A stretch of 64,000 bases of DNA, from the NCBI GenBank assembly GCA_946409635.1, contig CAMJXD010000008.1, positions 1-64,000 of the forward strand, written 5' to 3'. Shown in pieces: positions 43,100-52,638 of this stretch. Below the pieces are notes generated by a model. That model did no database searches and was not told the DNA's origin. It saw nothing but the letters and a program-made list of their open reading frames with translations. Made by a program: the position numbers and the translations under genes. Numbering within the stretch: position 1 is the stretch's first letter; every line of letters begins with the position of its first letter. This DNA is from an uncultured Prevotellaceae bacterium. GTDB taxonomy: Bacteria; Bacteroidota; Bacteroidia; Bacteroidales; Muribaculaceae.

Positions 43100-45382
43100 T
43101 CAATTGCCGTCATCAAGCGATATATGAGTAATCAACAACAGAGCATCTGTGATATTGATTAAGCCATCTTGGTTCATGTCCGATTGCGCGCTATTGATTA
43201 CAGGCTCATTCAAGCCGCCTTCTTCCGAAAGATACGTAATCAACATGACCGCATCCGTTATATTTACCTGGCCGTCGTCATTGACATCGCCCTGCAAGAG
43301 GGAATCTCCCATCTGGGCAAGGATGTAACACGCTCCAGCCAGGGCGTCAATCTTGCCGTTAGGGCCAAATCTCACTCCATTGTGTTGGTTCTGAGTAAAC
43401 ATGTCCTTGATGGCTGTCTCAGCAATGACATTCTTGATTTCGCCTGGGGTCAACCGGGGATTGATCTGCAACCACTGGGCGATGATGCCGGCAACCGTCG
43501 GTGCTGCCATCGAGGTGCCGCTCATGATTCCCCACAGGAATCCTTCGTCGTTCCTCATGACCATATACGGGAATCCGCCTATTCCCGTATTGTACTGGGA
43601 ATATCGGCTCACCGACGAGACGACATTATAACCCGGGGCCATCACGGTGGGCAACGCCTTACCGGTAGGACCATAACCTTGTACCTGATAACTCGATGCA
43701 CTATAGATTGAGCCAATTGCTATATTATCGTATTGCATGGATTCCAAAGCCCATGAATAGTAAGAATTACGGGCCACATAGGATCCGGCCGAGATAATGG
43801 AGTCATGTACTGCATAGGTGCCTATGCAGCAATTGTCATCGGGCCAGCGATAGTATCCCTCGTTTGCTATGGTGACAGTATCTCCGCTCTCTGTTATATC
43901 ATCGGTATATACGATTCCGCCATAGGAGCCGAGAGATCCTTGCACAACCCAAGAGTCAATATAGATACTGTCAGTCTGGTTAGGATATGAGATCTTAGGC
44001 GGATAGACGGTTACTCCTATCTTATAACGGCTGGTTTGATCTCCGTTATAGGCTTTACTTTTCAGGTTATAGGCAGTAAGCTGCACCTCATATTTTTTAG
44101 CCGAGGTCAGAGATAACAGCGCCGTTAGATAACCTTCCTGGCCAACCGTAGCATCTGGCTCAAAATACTGGCTGAACTGTGAGGCATCTATCTTCTTGTA
44201 CATGGTAATCAATTCCGATTTCCATACAATGCGTTTTGTTGAGGTATCAAATATATGATACTGCACCACCGGACGAACCCTCAACGTCCTTATCCAGGTG
44301 TCGAACATAACATTCCTGTAATAGCCTTCGGTCTGAAAGCCCAGCTGCATATTCAAGGGTTTTTCCATCGTCGATGGTCCATAGGCATAGGCATATCGAT
44401 TGCCTGTATTTCCGGCAGCAATCACGAAGATATGACCTGGTCCCGTCGTTTGAGCTATTACTTGCGATAGACGATCACTTCCGTCATGAGGGCCAAACGC
44501 TGTGCTCACGCTTACGCTGATGACGCAGGGCTTGCCCACACTGTCGGCATAGGAGTAGATATACTTGATGCAATTGGCCACTTCAGTCTCAGGCAAGTAC
44601 ACGTTAAGATTCCTGCAGACACACATCACGATCTCGGCCTTGGGAGCCATGCCGCCATAACCACTGATGTGAGTCCCGGCAGCAAGACCGGTAACATGCG
44701 TACCATGGGCACTATGCGAGCCGTAATCATGTGTCAGTGTGTCGATTTGAGCCCCCATGAACACCGATCCCGGAAGCACATTTTCTCCTAGTCTCGCCTC
44801 ATGGCCTGTGGAATCTTGAGGATCATATACCCTGACGATGCGTGATTGTGTCGGGTCATCAGAGCGCTTGAACGCTACATGCTGGTAATCAAATCCATTG
44901 TCAATAATACCTATTACAACACCATTGCCATCATAGGACTGCGGCAAGCCGCAGTTTGAGCCATTCAGCACTTTTCCTGCCCTGGTAATACTTAGTGTAC
45001 TATCGGACGCCAGTTTCATCATTCGGCTGATCTCAATATCTGTCACTCCTGGCATGTGAGATACCTTTGACATCAATTCTACCGGTATCTGGGCAGTAAC
45101 AAATCCGTCAAACTCACAATTGACTACTACACCTTGTTTTTTCAACGATGATACAACTGCACCACTTTCAATTCCGATGAATACATCGGCCATCTCAACA
45201 CCATTAATGACACGTATCGGGGCGTACAGTGGCACATCCATTGAATCTGTGGCCTTGCCTGTGCTCTTCACAGACTCAGAACCGACAGTTTGTTGTCCAA
45301 AGAGTACATTGCCACCTAACTGGGCAAAACCTACCATCAACGACAGCAGGGCTATAAACGACACGACACTCCTTTTCTTCAT
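43100..45382 (-). CDS. Subtilisin-like S8 serine protease with C-terminal dockerin-like repeats (copy 2)
   Basis: 760 residues with the same plan as copy 1. Signal peptide (1-20), propeptide-like CEFDGFVTAQIPVELMSKVS, catalytic Asp161 (GIIDNGFDY), His226 (SAHGTHVTG) and Ser624 (SGTSMAAP). The dockerin-like tail has two full repeats, GDVNDDGQVNITDAVMLITY and SDMNQDGLINITDALLLITH. It is clearly more similar to copy 3 than to copy 1 (for example VYDPQDSTGHEARLGENVLP versus VYDPMDSTGHEARIGDKVLP). It starts 38 nt after the copy 3 stop, so both are probably read from one promoter. Confidence 0.9.
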   Translation of the reverse strand: MKKRSVVSFIALLSLMVGFAQLGGNVLFGQQTVGSESVKSTGKATDSMDVPLYAPIRVINGVEMADVFIGIESGAVVSSLKKQGVVVNCEFDGFVTAQIPVELMSKVSHMPGVTDIEISRMMKLASDSTLSITRAGKVLNGSNCGLPQSYDGNGVVIGIIDNGFDYQHVAFKRSDDPTQSRIVRVYDPQDSTGHEARLGENVLPGSVFMGAQIDTLTHDYGSHSAHGTHVTGLAAGTHISGYGGMAPKAEIVMCVCRNLNVYLPETEVANCIKYIYSYADSVGKPCVISVSVSTAFGPHDGSDRLSQVIAQTTGPGHIFVIAAGNTGNRYAYAYGPSTMEKPLNMQLGFQTEGYYRNVMFDTWIRTLRVRPVVQYHIFDTSTKRIVWKSELITMYKKIDASQFSQYFEPDATVGQEGYLTALLSLTSAKKYEVQLTAYNLKSKAYNGDQTSRYKIGVTVYPPKISYPNQTDSIYIDSWVVQGSLGSYGGIVYTDDITESGDTVTIANEGYYRWPDDNCCIGTYAVHDSIISAGSYVARNSYYSWALESMQYDNIAIGSIYSASSYQVQGYGPTGKALPTVMAPGYNVVSSVSRYSQYNTGIGGFPYMVMRNDEGFLWGIMSGTSMAAPTVAGIIAQWLQINPRLTPGEIKNVIAETAIKDMFTQNQHNGVRFGPNGKIDALAGACYILAQMGDSLLQGDVNDDGQVNITDAVMLITYLSEEGGLNEPVINSAQSDMNQDGLINITDALLLITHISLDDGN

Positions 45383-45420
45383 TCTACTACAATAATACGT
45401 TTCTTCTCTATAGATTTGTG

Positions 45421-47739
45421 CTATTCAGCAGCATTCGAGAGGTGATTAACCAATAGCACAACATCAGTGATATTAATGAAACCATCCTGGTTCATATCAG
45501 AGTTGACCCTATGTATTACCGGCGTCTCATCGCTACCTTCCCTTGACAGGAAATTAATCAACACGACTGCGTCGGTAATATTCACAAAGCCATCATCATT
45601 TACATCACCATACATGACATCTTCTCCCATCTGAGCAAGGATATAGCGGGCTCCCGCCATAGCATCAATCTTGCCATTGGGGCCAAAACGGACGCCATTA
45701 TTTGGATCTAAAGTAAATGCATCCTTGACGGCCGTATGGGCAATGATGTCCTTGATATTTCCGGGTGACAGATTGGGATTAATCTGTAGCCACTGGGCAA
45801 TGATGCCCGCAACCGTAGGCGCAGCCAGTGAAGTTCCACTCATTACACCCCAGATGTAACCGTCATCAGTCCTCATTACCAGATTGGGATGTCCGCCCCA
45901 ATCCAGGAAGTAAGAATAACGGCTGGCCGACGAAACCACATCAAAACCAGGAGCCATCACAGTGGGCAACGCCTTCCCTGTAGGTCCATAACCAGGAGAT
46001 TCATAACTAGACAAATTAAAGATGCCACCTATGATCGCATTATAATCATATTGCATCGAATGGTTGGGCAATGAATAAAATGAATTGCGACCAACAAATG
46101 CTCCAGCCGAAATGATTGAGTCATGCACCGCAAAGGATCCGATACTACAGTTATCGCTTGGCCATCGATAGAAGCTGTCATGAGCAACAGCCACAGTATC
46201 ACCATTCTCAGAAATTTCATCGGTATAAACGATTCCACCATAAGACCCAAGATTTCCCTGGACTGTCCATGAATCAAGATAAATGCTATCGGTCTGGTTA
46301 GGATAATATATCTTGGGCGGATAAACCGTCACACCTATTCGATAACGACTAACATAGTTCCCATTACCATCTATCGTATATTCTGTGGTTTTTAGATTAT
46401 AGGCATATGCCTGTAACTCATATTTTCCCGATGACGTCTGAGAAATGAGCGCCTGCAAGTACCCCTCACTGTCGACCGACTGGTTGGGAACAAAATAGTC
46501 ATCAAACTCTGAAGCATTAATCTTCTTAAATAATGTAATCAGATCAGACTTCCATACGATACGTCTAGTAAATGTATCAAAAATATGGAGTTGTGCAACA
46601 GGACGTGTACGGGGATTTCTTATCCATATATCAAACCAAGTGTACTTGTAATAGTAATAAAAATCAGCCGGGCCCTGGCCTTCAGGATAACAAGACATCA
46701 GCATACTCAAAGGCTTCTCCATAGTAGAAGGGCCATAGGCATAGAAGTATCGGCTGCCTGTATTGCCAGCTGCAATTACAAATATGCGTCCGGGGCCTGA
46801 CGTTTGAGCGACGGCTCGTGAAATCCAGTCTGACCCATCATGAGGGCCAAATGTCGTGCTTACGCTCACATTGATGACACAAGGCTTGCCTACACTGTCG
46901 GCATAGGAGAAGATATACTTGATGCTGTTGGCAACCTCGGTCTCGGGGATATACAGGTTCAGGTTCCTGCATACGCACATCACGATATCGGCCCCAGGAG
47001 CCATACCGCCATAACCGCCCACGTGCATGCCAGTTGCAATACCTGCAACGTGAGTGCCATGAGTGCCTGAATTATAGGTCATTGTATCGATCTGTTCGCC
47101 CATGAAGACCGTTCCCGGCAACACCTTATCACCAATTCTTGCCTCATGACCTGTGGAGTCCATGGGGTCATAGACTCTGACGATGCGAGTCTGAGACGGA
47201 TCATCGGTGCGCCTGAATGCAATATGTTGATAATCAAACCCCGTGTCGATGATACCAATCACAACGCCACTGCCATCATAGGCTTGAGGCAGACCATACT
47301 GCGTACCATTCAACACTTGACCGGCATGCGTAACCCGTAGCGTTGTGTCGGTGGCAAGTTTTACCATACGGCTGATTTCGACTTCAGTCACTCCGGGTAA
47401 ACGGGAAATACGAGACAACTCCTTGACAGGTATCTGAGCAGTTACAAATCCATCAAACTCACAATTGACTATCACACCATGCCTTTCCAGGGTAGATATT
47501 ACCGAATGGTTCTCTATACCGATGAAAGCATCGGCCATCTCAACGCCATTGATAAGACGAGTCGGGGCAAACTGTGGCTCATAGGCAAGCGTTTGAGCTC
47601 GGTTAGATTTCATCACGCGCTCGCGATCGGAACGCTCATCCATAAAGCGCTGTATACTGATGGGAACCTCGTCGTTAAACTGAGCAAATCCAACTACCAG
47701 TGATAACAATGCAATAATTGCCAGTATGATTCTTTTCAT
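45421..47739 (-). CDS. Subtilisin-like S8 serine protease with C-terminal dockerin-like repeats (copy 3)
   Basis: 772 residues. Signal peptide (about 1-19), propeptide-like GFVTAQIPVKELSRISRLPG, Asp165 (GIIDTGFDY), His227 (GTHGTHVAG), Ser637 (SGTSLAAP), a long beta insertion before Ser, and two dockerin-like repeats, GDVNDDGFVNITDAVVLINF and SDMNQDGFINITDVVLLVNH. The coding sequence is visibly more AT-rich than copy 1, which suggests separate histories. First gene of the copy 3-copy 2 pair, with a promoter at 47766-47795. Confidence 0.9.
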   Translation of the reverse strand: MKRIILAIIALLSLVVGFAQFNDEVPISIQRFMDERSDRERVMKSNRAQTLAYEPQFAPTRLINGVEMADAFIGIENHSVISTLERHGVIVNCEFDGFVTAQIPVKELSRISRLPGVTEVEISRMVKLATDTTLRVTHAGQVLNGTQYGLPQAYDGSGVVIGIIDTGFDYQHIAFRRTDDPSQTRIVRVYDPMDSTGHEARIGDKVLPGTVFMGEQIDTMTYNSGTHGTHVAGIATGMHVGGYGGMAPGADIVMCVCRNLNLYIPETEVANSIKYIFSYADSVGKPCVINVSVSTTFGPHDGSDWISRAVAQTSGPGRIFVIAAGNTGSRYFYAYGPSTMEKPLSMLMSCYPEGQGPADFYYYYKYTWFDIWIRNPRTRPVAQLHIFDTFTRRIVWKSDLITLFKKINASEFDDYFVPNQSVDSEGYLQALISQTSSGKYELQAYAYNLKTTEYTIDGNGNYVSRYRIGVTVYPPKIYYPNQTDSIYLDSWTVQGNLGSYGGIVYTDEISENGDTVAVAHDSFYRWPSDNCSIGSFAVHDSIISAGAFVGRNSFYSLPNHSMQYDYNAIIGGIFNLSSYESPGYGPTGKALPTVMAPGFDVVSSASRYSYFLDWGGHPNLVMRTDDGYIWGVMSGTSLAAPTVAGIIAQWLQINPNLSPGNIKDIIAHTAVKDAFTLDPNNGVRFGPNGKIDAMAGARYILAQMGEDVMYGDVNDDGFVNITDAVVLINFLSREGSDETPVIHRVNSDMNQDGFINITDVVLLVNHLSNAAE

Positions 47740-47765
47740 AAGCTTTCAGTATTTTAAAGTTTTGG

Positions 47766-47795
47766 CAAAAATACTACTTTCTGGGCGAAAACGAA
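47766..47795 (-). promoter_or_regulatory. Promoter of subtilase copies 3 and 2
   Basis: Minus strand TTCG (47792-47795), 18 nt, TATTTTTG (47766-47773), 26 nt before the ATG at 47739. Confidence 0.5.
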
Positions 47796-47817
47796 ACAAG
47801 AATGTTACAATTAATGA

Positions 47818-49494
47818 CTATTGTGTGGTAATAATCACGATTAGCATGGTTACATCGGTGATATTGTACTTGCCATCCTGGTTCAGATCAGCATTAGAGA
47901 AGTTGAAATCCAGAATCTGATTCCCAAGCACATAATTGATATACAAGCTAGCATCTGAGATATTGACTTGTCCATCACTATTTACGTCACCTAGTAGAGC
48001 AGTTGTCTGCGGTTCGATGCGTTCAATAATAAACGAGAGTGTATTGGTATCAAACGTGAACACATAATCACTGCCATCACCCATAAAATAGTAGGAGTAA
48101 TTATTGTTGCGCTTGGCTGTATAATACTGAGTCGACGTGAGGACTGTGGTTGTAGCAGTCGGGCCATAACGATAAGAGCTATTGAATGTCGGCCAGTCAT
48201 CATTCCATTGTTCTGGGCTGCCATCAGCAAACACAAAATAGATGGGATCGCTGATGGTCAAAGTGTCCACATAGATGCCATTGCCCTGATGCGACATTCT
48301 GCCGATTGGCTCAGTCAGACTCCAGTTGCCTACTCCACCAACGATGTAGTAGCTCGGGGTTTCAATAGGCTCTGGCTCGTCGTCATCGACAAAAGCCAAC
48401 GTCTCAAACAAGGCATCCATCACTTGTCCGTTACTATTGTCCCACCATCCACAATTGTACCAGTCGGTTGTTACATGATTGGTGTAATTGATGCCATACT
48501 CATTAGCCTCGGGGAACCACCAGAACAAACCGTTGACATGACTGTGGCCGTTGAGCATTGCCACAAGCGCAGTAGTGAATGCCTTCTGGCCAGCTTCGGT
48601 TGCAGGCCAGACTGACTGCAGATCATAGCTAGCTCCACTGGGATAATAGGCATGAGGATAACCAGTCTCAACTATCTGGATCTGCTTGCCAGGATAACTA
48701 TTCTCCAATTCAGTCAACAGGGCATCCAGCACATTCAGGTCACCATGCCAGTAAGGATAATAGCTGAGGCCGATCACATCAAAGTCGGAGGTATATCCTG
48801 CCAGAGTCCTGTAGAATGATGTCACATTGGTCGATCGACTCATCTCGGTGTGAACAACGACCTTAGCATCAGGACACACTTCACGACAGGCTCTGATGCC
48901 CTGCATCAGATAGGTCGCAAACTGCTGGAACGTGCCACCATTGTTGTCACCACCGTTAGGATAGCAATGGCCTGTTGGCCAAAGCATGCCGTAGGTCACC
49001 TCATTCCCCACCTGGATCAAGTCGGGTGTGGCACCAGCATTCATCATTGCATGGAGCACCCGCTTGGTGTAGCCATAAACGCTGTCGGCCAAGGCTGTTG
49101 TCACGGTCCATGACGATGGAGTAGAATGCTGTCCTGGATCGGTCCATGTGTCGCTGTAATGGATATCCAGCAACAGGTCAAAGCCAGCATCCTTGATGCG
49201 CTTGCCCAATGCCAACACGTAAGGCAGATCTTGGCATACGCCCTCACCCTGGTCTTCAGCGTTGGCCTTTGACGGATCAACGAACAGCCTGACACGCATG
49301 GCATTCATGCCGGTGGCCCTAAGGTAGCCCAGCATATTGGTTATTCTGACGCCATTCTCATTATAGTAAATGGCCCCTTTCTCCTCATACTTGGTCAACA
49401 AAGAGATATCCCCACCCAAATACTTGGTTGTGGCTTTGGACGAGAAGATACCTAACGTTATCAAGCAGATCAACAACAAGTACAATCGTTTCAT
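47818..49494 (-). CDS. GH53 endo-beta-1,4-galactanase with dockerin-like tail
   Basis: 558 residues from the ATG at 49494 (MKRLYLLLICLITLGIFSS, signal peptide); the longer upstream frame lacks a signal and is rejected. The GH53 domain (about 25-345) has the acid/base Glu in IQVGNEVTYG and the nucleophile Glu in IQIVETGYPH, with ITNMLGYLRATGMNAMRVRL at the start. A following domain (about 365-490, YYIVGGVGNWSLTEPIG) resembles the SusE/F-type carbohydrate-binding fold. The end has two dockerin-like repeats, GDVNSDGQVNISDASLYINY and ADLNQDGKYNITDVTMLIVI. It would cut the galactan side chains of pectin. Promoter TATTTTTG at 49524-49531 (minus). Confidence 0.9.
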   Translation of the reverse strand: MKRLYLLLICLITLGIFSSKATTKYLGGDISLLTKYEEKGAIYYNENGVRITNMLGYLRATGMNAMRVRLFVDPSKANAEDQGEGVCQDLPYVLALGKRIKDAGFDLLLDIHYSDTWTDPGQHSTPSSWTVTTALADSVYGYTKRVLHAMMNAGATPDLIQVGNEVTYGMLWPTGHCYPNGGDNNGGTFQQFATYLMQGIRACREVCPDAKVVVHTEMSRSTNVTSFYRTLAGYTSDFDVIGLSYYPYWHGDLNVLDALLTELENSYPGKQIQIVETGYPHAYYPSGASYDLQSVWPATEAGQKAFTTALVAMLNGHSHVNGLFWWFPEANEYGINYTNHVTTDWYNCGWWDNSNGQVMDALFETLAFVDDDEPEPIETPSYYIVGGVGNWSLTEPIGRMSHQGNGIYVDTLTISDPIYFVFADGSPEQWNDDWPTFNSSYRYGPTATTTVLTSTQYYTAKRNNNYSYYFMGDGSDYVFTFDTNTLSFIIERIEPQTTALLGDVNSDGQVNISDASLYINYVLGNQILDFNFSNADLNQDGKYNITDVTMLIVIITTQ

Positions 49495-49523
49495 AATAGC
49501 CTCTTCATTTAATAATAAGGTTA

Positions 49524-49531
49524 CAAAAATA
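49524..49531 (-). promoter_or_regulatory. -7 box of the GH53 gene
   Basis: TATTTTTG on the minus strand, 29 nt before the chosen ATG and downstream of the longer alternative start, which supports the start at 49494. Confidence 0.5.
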
Positions 49532-49632
49532 ATCAATAATCGACATTCGACCACTATTGTCGTGCCATAATTACCGAAAATACGGAAACAATAGAGCGAT
49601 TCGGTACTGGTTGCAACCCTGCCACCCAAGTA

Positions 49633-50679
49633 TCAGGCATGAAGGATTTTATATACCAGTTCCTTGAGCAACGCATACTGGTCTTGACGAGAACCGATAC
49701 CCTTGCTGCGGGTATCACACTCCCTGAGATAGCCGATGATGTTGACCAGCGAACGTGTATTGTAGACACGGGCTGCATCAATGAACTTGCGGGCTCGCCA
49801 GGGACTTGACGCGCCCACGAGGGTCATGATGGCATCAGGCGACTTGTCGCGTGCCGTGGACGTTATCAACGTGTTAGAAAAGAACGACGACAACATGGCC
49901 ACGACCTGCATCGACGGGTTGTTCTTGGGATTTCGCTCAAAATAGTCGACAATCCTGAAAGCCTTGAGGGCATCACGACGAGCCAAGGCATCCTCAAGCT
50001 CAAAGTTGTTAAAGTCCTTGCTGATTCCCACATTGCGCTCGATGAGCAACGGAGTTATGTTCTTGTCCTCGGAAAGGATAGCCAGTTTGTCCAGTTCACT
50101 GAACTGCCTGCTGATATCGGTGCCGATGTGATCGGCCAGCATGCTGGTGGCCTTGCTGTCGATATTGCATCCCAAGGAATTAGCATAATTGACAATCATC
50201 GCTTCCAGGTCGCGGCCTTCACGCACCTTGTTGGAACTGAACACCACCCCCGTCTTGTAATCCTTCAAGGCCGCAGCGAAGCTCTTGCTCTTGAGTGATG
50301 CGCCCTTGTGACAGATGACCAGGATTGTTGAGTTCAAGGGCTTCTCAGCATAGGACGCCAAGAGGTCCAGGTCATCCTTGTGGCCCGGCTGTTTGGGAAT
50401 GAGCTGTGCCTCACGCAGGACCACGACTTTATATTGTGAGAATGCCGGATACTGCCTGCAGGCGCTGATTACCTCACGCACATTGGCCGTATTGCCGTAG
50501 TACAGCGACAGATTGAAATCGCGCTGATCCTCGGTGAGCGCTGTATCGATGACAAGTTGCTGCAACCGGTCAATGAAGTAAGGTTCCTCGCCTTGCAGGA
50601 CATAGATAGGCCTGAATGATCCAGCCTTAATTTCCTTGGTCAAGCTGTTGAAAGTGATTGATTCTCGTTTTACTGCCAT
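49633..50679 (-). CDS. holA: DNA polymerase III delta subunit
   Basis: 348 residues from the chosen ATG. Clamp-loader subunit that opens the sliding clamp. Features of HolA: FRPIYVLQGEEPYFIDRLQQ at the N-terminus, LDLLASYAEKPLNSTILVIC, then LGCNIDSKATSMLADHIGTD and the C-terminal helical LLKELVYKILH. A longer frame starts at 50730, but the -7 box TATCTTTG (50701-50708) lies inside it, so MAVKRESITF at 50679 is the start. Confidence 0.9.
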   Translation of the reverse strand: MAVKRESITFNSLTKEIKAGSFRPIYVLQGEEPYFIDRLQQLVIDTALTEDQRDFNLSLYYGNTANVREVISACRQYPAFSQYKVVVLREAQLIPKQPGHKDDLDLLASYAEKPLNSTILVICHKGASLKSKSFAAALKDYKTGVVFSSNKVREGRDLEAMIVNYANSLGCNIDSKATSMLADHIGTDISRQFSELDKLAILSEDKNITPLLIERNVGISKDFNNFELEDALARRDALKAFRIVDYFERNPKNNPSMQVVAMLSSFFSNTLITSTARDKSPDAIMTLVGASSPWRARKFIDAARVYNTRSLVNIIGYLRECDTRSKGIGSRQDQYALLKELVYKILHA

Positions 50680-50700
50680 CTTGTAGTGTATTGAACAGTG

Positions 50701-50708
50701 CAAAGATA
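50701..50708 (-). promoter_or_regulatory. -7 box of holA
   Basis: TATCTTTG on the minus strand, 21 nt before the ATG at 50679. It decides the start codon. Confidence 0.55.
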
Positions 50709-50923
50709 GTAAATAGTTTTCAGCCGTCAAAAGGCTATCGGTATGTAGCAGTCATGATTTTGTCAATCTACTGATTATCAACGATGATTATTGGTGTCAT
50801 CTAATTAAACAGGAGGAGCGGAAGTGTTAACAAAATGTTAAACGCAAAATTGCACCCAGTGCTACATAACCGTGTTCCCTGATGACAAGCACCAAGAGCA
50901 ACCATTAACCCGCACTGCCGCCA

Positions 50924-52345
50924 TCAATGACTCGTATAGAAGTCGGTGATGCGCTGGATTGCGCGAGAGCACACGGGGCAGAATTTTGTCACTTCATTGA
51001 CCTTCATGCGACACTCTTGAGCAGGACGGTACACACCCCTCGACTGGTATCCCCCACCCTCGAACACGCCCACGCGCTGGGTGGCAGCATCGAGCAGGCG
51101 CTGTTCCTTGTCGTTAGTTATCTTGCGGTAGTTGGGTACCTTGGGATCGGCAGGCGTCGGGACGGGAGTTCCCTTAGGCAACATATCGGCCCACTTGCTC
51201 TGGAAATTGACCAATGTCGTCAAGTTAGGCTCCCAGGGCTCAGTGTCGGCTGGATACATCGACTCGTAGGCGTCATCATAGAAATACTCATCGCCCAGTC
51301 CAGCATAGGCATGACCAAATTCATGGACGAGTACCTGATGGAATGTGGGGTGATCGCTGGTGGTAACCGTCAACTGGTTGTAGATGCCACCGCCGCCATA
51401 GGTGTCGCTATTGACCAGCACAATGATGTGCTCGAAGGGGATCCCCGACAGCACATCGTACAGGCGATGGATGTCTTGAGTCATCAGGTAGCGGTCGCTG
51501 TAGAAAGTGTCGTAGTGGGTGCCGACGGGCGTGTTGCTCCAACGGCCCAGATGGGGCACGCTGGGGCCGCTGGTGAGAGACTCGGCTGCGACGGCAACGA
51601 CATTGAAGCGGTCCTTCAACGAGGTAAACGGCTCGTGGGCAAACAGGGCATCGACCACACGCTGGCAGTCGCTGTAGAACTTGCCCATCTGGGCTCGGGT
51701 GTATCCCTCGGCGACGATGGCCAGGTCGATACACTGGGTGATGTCGGGCTGGCCATCGAGCGGGCCATCGGTGGGCGTGTAGTCACGCCTGCCGGGTTGA
51801 TCGGCCGTCTTCTCTTGAATGGGCAGTGTTTTACCTTTCCAGATGTAATAACAAGGGATGCCGTTATCGCCCAGCTGCCGGATAAGGATGTCGGCAGGAT
51901 CAACCGTGTGGGTCAGGCTGGTCACTTCCTTACCGTGGAAGTCAAGCAGCGAGACAGTTATGTCCACCGTCTGCTTAGGCATGGGCACGTTGTAACTTGT
52001 GGCAAAAGCCTTGCTGACCCGGGTGGCCTCCTCGGTCGCCAGCCACTCCTGGAACAGCGTTGAGAAGGTGTGGACAAACATCAGCTGGCCTGTTGTATGA
52101 TCCTTGACCTGTATCTGTCCATTGCCCTTGAGCGGCACATCGGCCAGGCGGCTCCGTCGCCCTGCCCACTGTGGGGTGACATACATCTGCTCCAGATATA
52201 TCTGCTGGCTGTCATGGTTGCCGGCAAACACATAGTCAAGGCGCAGTGTGCGACCATCAAAATAGTCCTCAAACTTCTGGGCCATTACCTCGACTGAGAT
52301 AAAGACAGCAGTGACAATAAGTAAAATCTGTTTCATAGACATCAT
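50924..52345 (-). CDS. M64-family (IgA-peptidase type) secreted metallopeptidase
   Basis: 473 residues with a signal peptide (about 1-22, ILLIVTAVFISVEVMAQ). An N-terminal beta domain (25-190) precedes the M64 peptidase domain, which begins at CIDLAIVAEGYTRAQMGKFY. Its extended zinc site is VHEFGHAYAGLGDEYFYDD, the HExxHxxGxxDE hallmark of M64. The family is named for the Clostridium ramosum IgA protease, but the Bacteroidales members have no proven substrate. C-terminal CRMKVNEVTKFCPVC suggests a disulfide or metal pair. Likely -7 box TAAATTTG (52361-52368, minus). Confidence 0.92.
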   Translation of the reverse strand: MMSMKQILLIVTAVFISVEVMAQKFEDYFDGRTLRLDYVFAGNHDSQQIYLEQMYVTPQWAGRRSRLADVPLKGNGQIQVKDHTTGQLMFVHTFSTLFQEWLATEEATRVSKAFATSYNVPMPKQTVDITVSLLDFHGKEVTSLTHTVDPADILIRQLGDNGIPCYYIWKGKTLPIQEKTADQPGRRDYTPTDGPLDGQPDITQCIDLAIVAEGYTRAQMGKFYSDCQRVVDALFAHEPFTSLKDRFNVVAVAAESLTSGPSVPHLGRWSNTPVGTHYDTFYSDRYLMTQDIHRLYDVLSGIPFEHIIVLVNSDTYGGGGIYNQLTVTTSDHPTFHQVLVHEFGHAYAGLGDEYFYDDAYESMYPADTEPWEPNLTTLVNFQSKWADMLPKGTPVPTPADPKVPNYRKITNDKEQRLLDAATQRVGVFEGGGYQSRGVYRPAQECRMKVNEVTKFCPVCSRAIQRITDFYTSH

Positions 52346-52471
52346 AATAATTCAATGGCACAAATTTACATCATTTTTCTCATTACGCATGACCATACAA
52401 GCGACAAATGGCATTATAAACATGCCGTCGCGTGTCACAGTGTTATAATCCACTAAGAAATGCCCGCCCTA

Positions 52472-52558
52472 TTATACCTTCACGTCGCGGACAGAGAAAC
52501 CGTAGAAGCGGTTGTCGCTGCCCCAGCCAAGGGCCTTTTCGGAGTTAAATTCGGCCAT
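52472..52558 (-). pseudogene. Small open frame resembling the tail of a surface protein (gene remnant)
   Basis: 28 codons: MAEFNSEKALGWGSDN then RFYGFSVRDVKV and stop. The ending is like the C-terminal YGFSVRPV of Fibrobacter-paralogous (FISUMP-like) surface domains common in Bacteroidales. The rest of such a gene is absent, and M64 and PD-(D/E)XK genes flank it. Either a gene remnant or a chance frame. Confidence 0.3.
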
Positions 52559-52607
52559 ACTTGTTATTAACTAGGCGCCAGTATACCATATTCTCGGGAA
52601 AAATGAC

Positions 52608-52615
52608 TATATTTG
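52608..52615 (+). promoter_or_regulatory. -7 box of the PD-(D/E)XK gene
   Basis: TATATTTG, 24 nt before the ATG at 52639. It lies downstream of an alternative start at 52561, which is therefore rejected. Confidence 0.5.
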
Positions 52616-52638
52616 TACACGAAAAATCAGAGATCACA

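Noticed and set aside
40640-47739. Type IX sorting signal on the subtilases
   Set aside because: The proteins end in dockerin-like repeats and show no typical type IX C-terminal domain; the DUF5103 gene at 56.8 kb alone does not prove the system.
40640-49494. Cellulosome locus
   Set aside because: Dockerin-like tails are present, but no cohesin or scaffoldin is encoded in the window.
47818-49629. Longer start for the GH53 gene at 49629
   Set aside because: Would add 45 residues in front of a clear signal peptide and start upstream of the -7 box.
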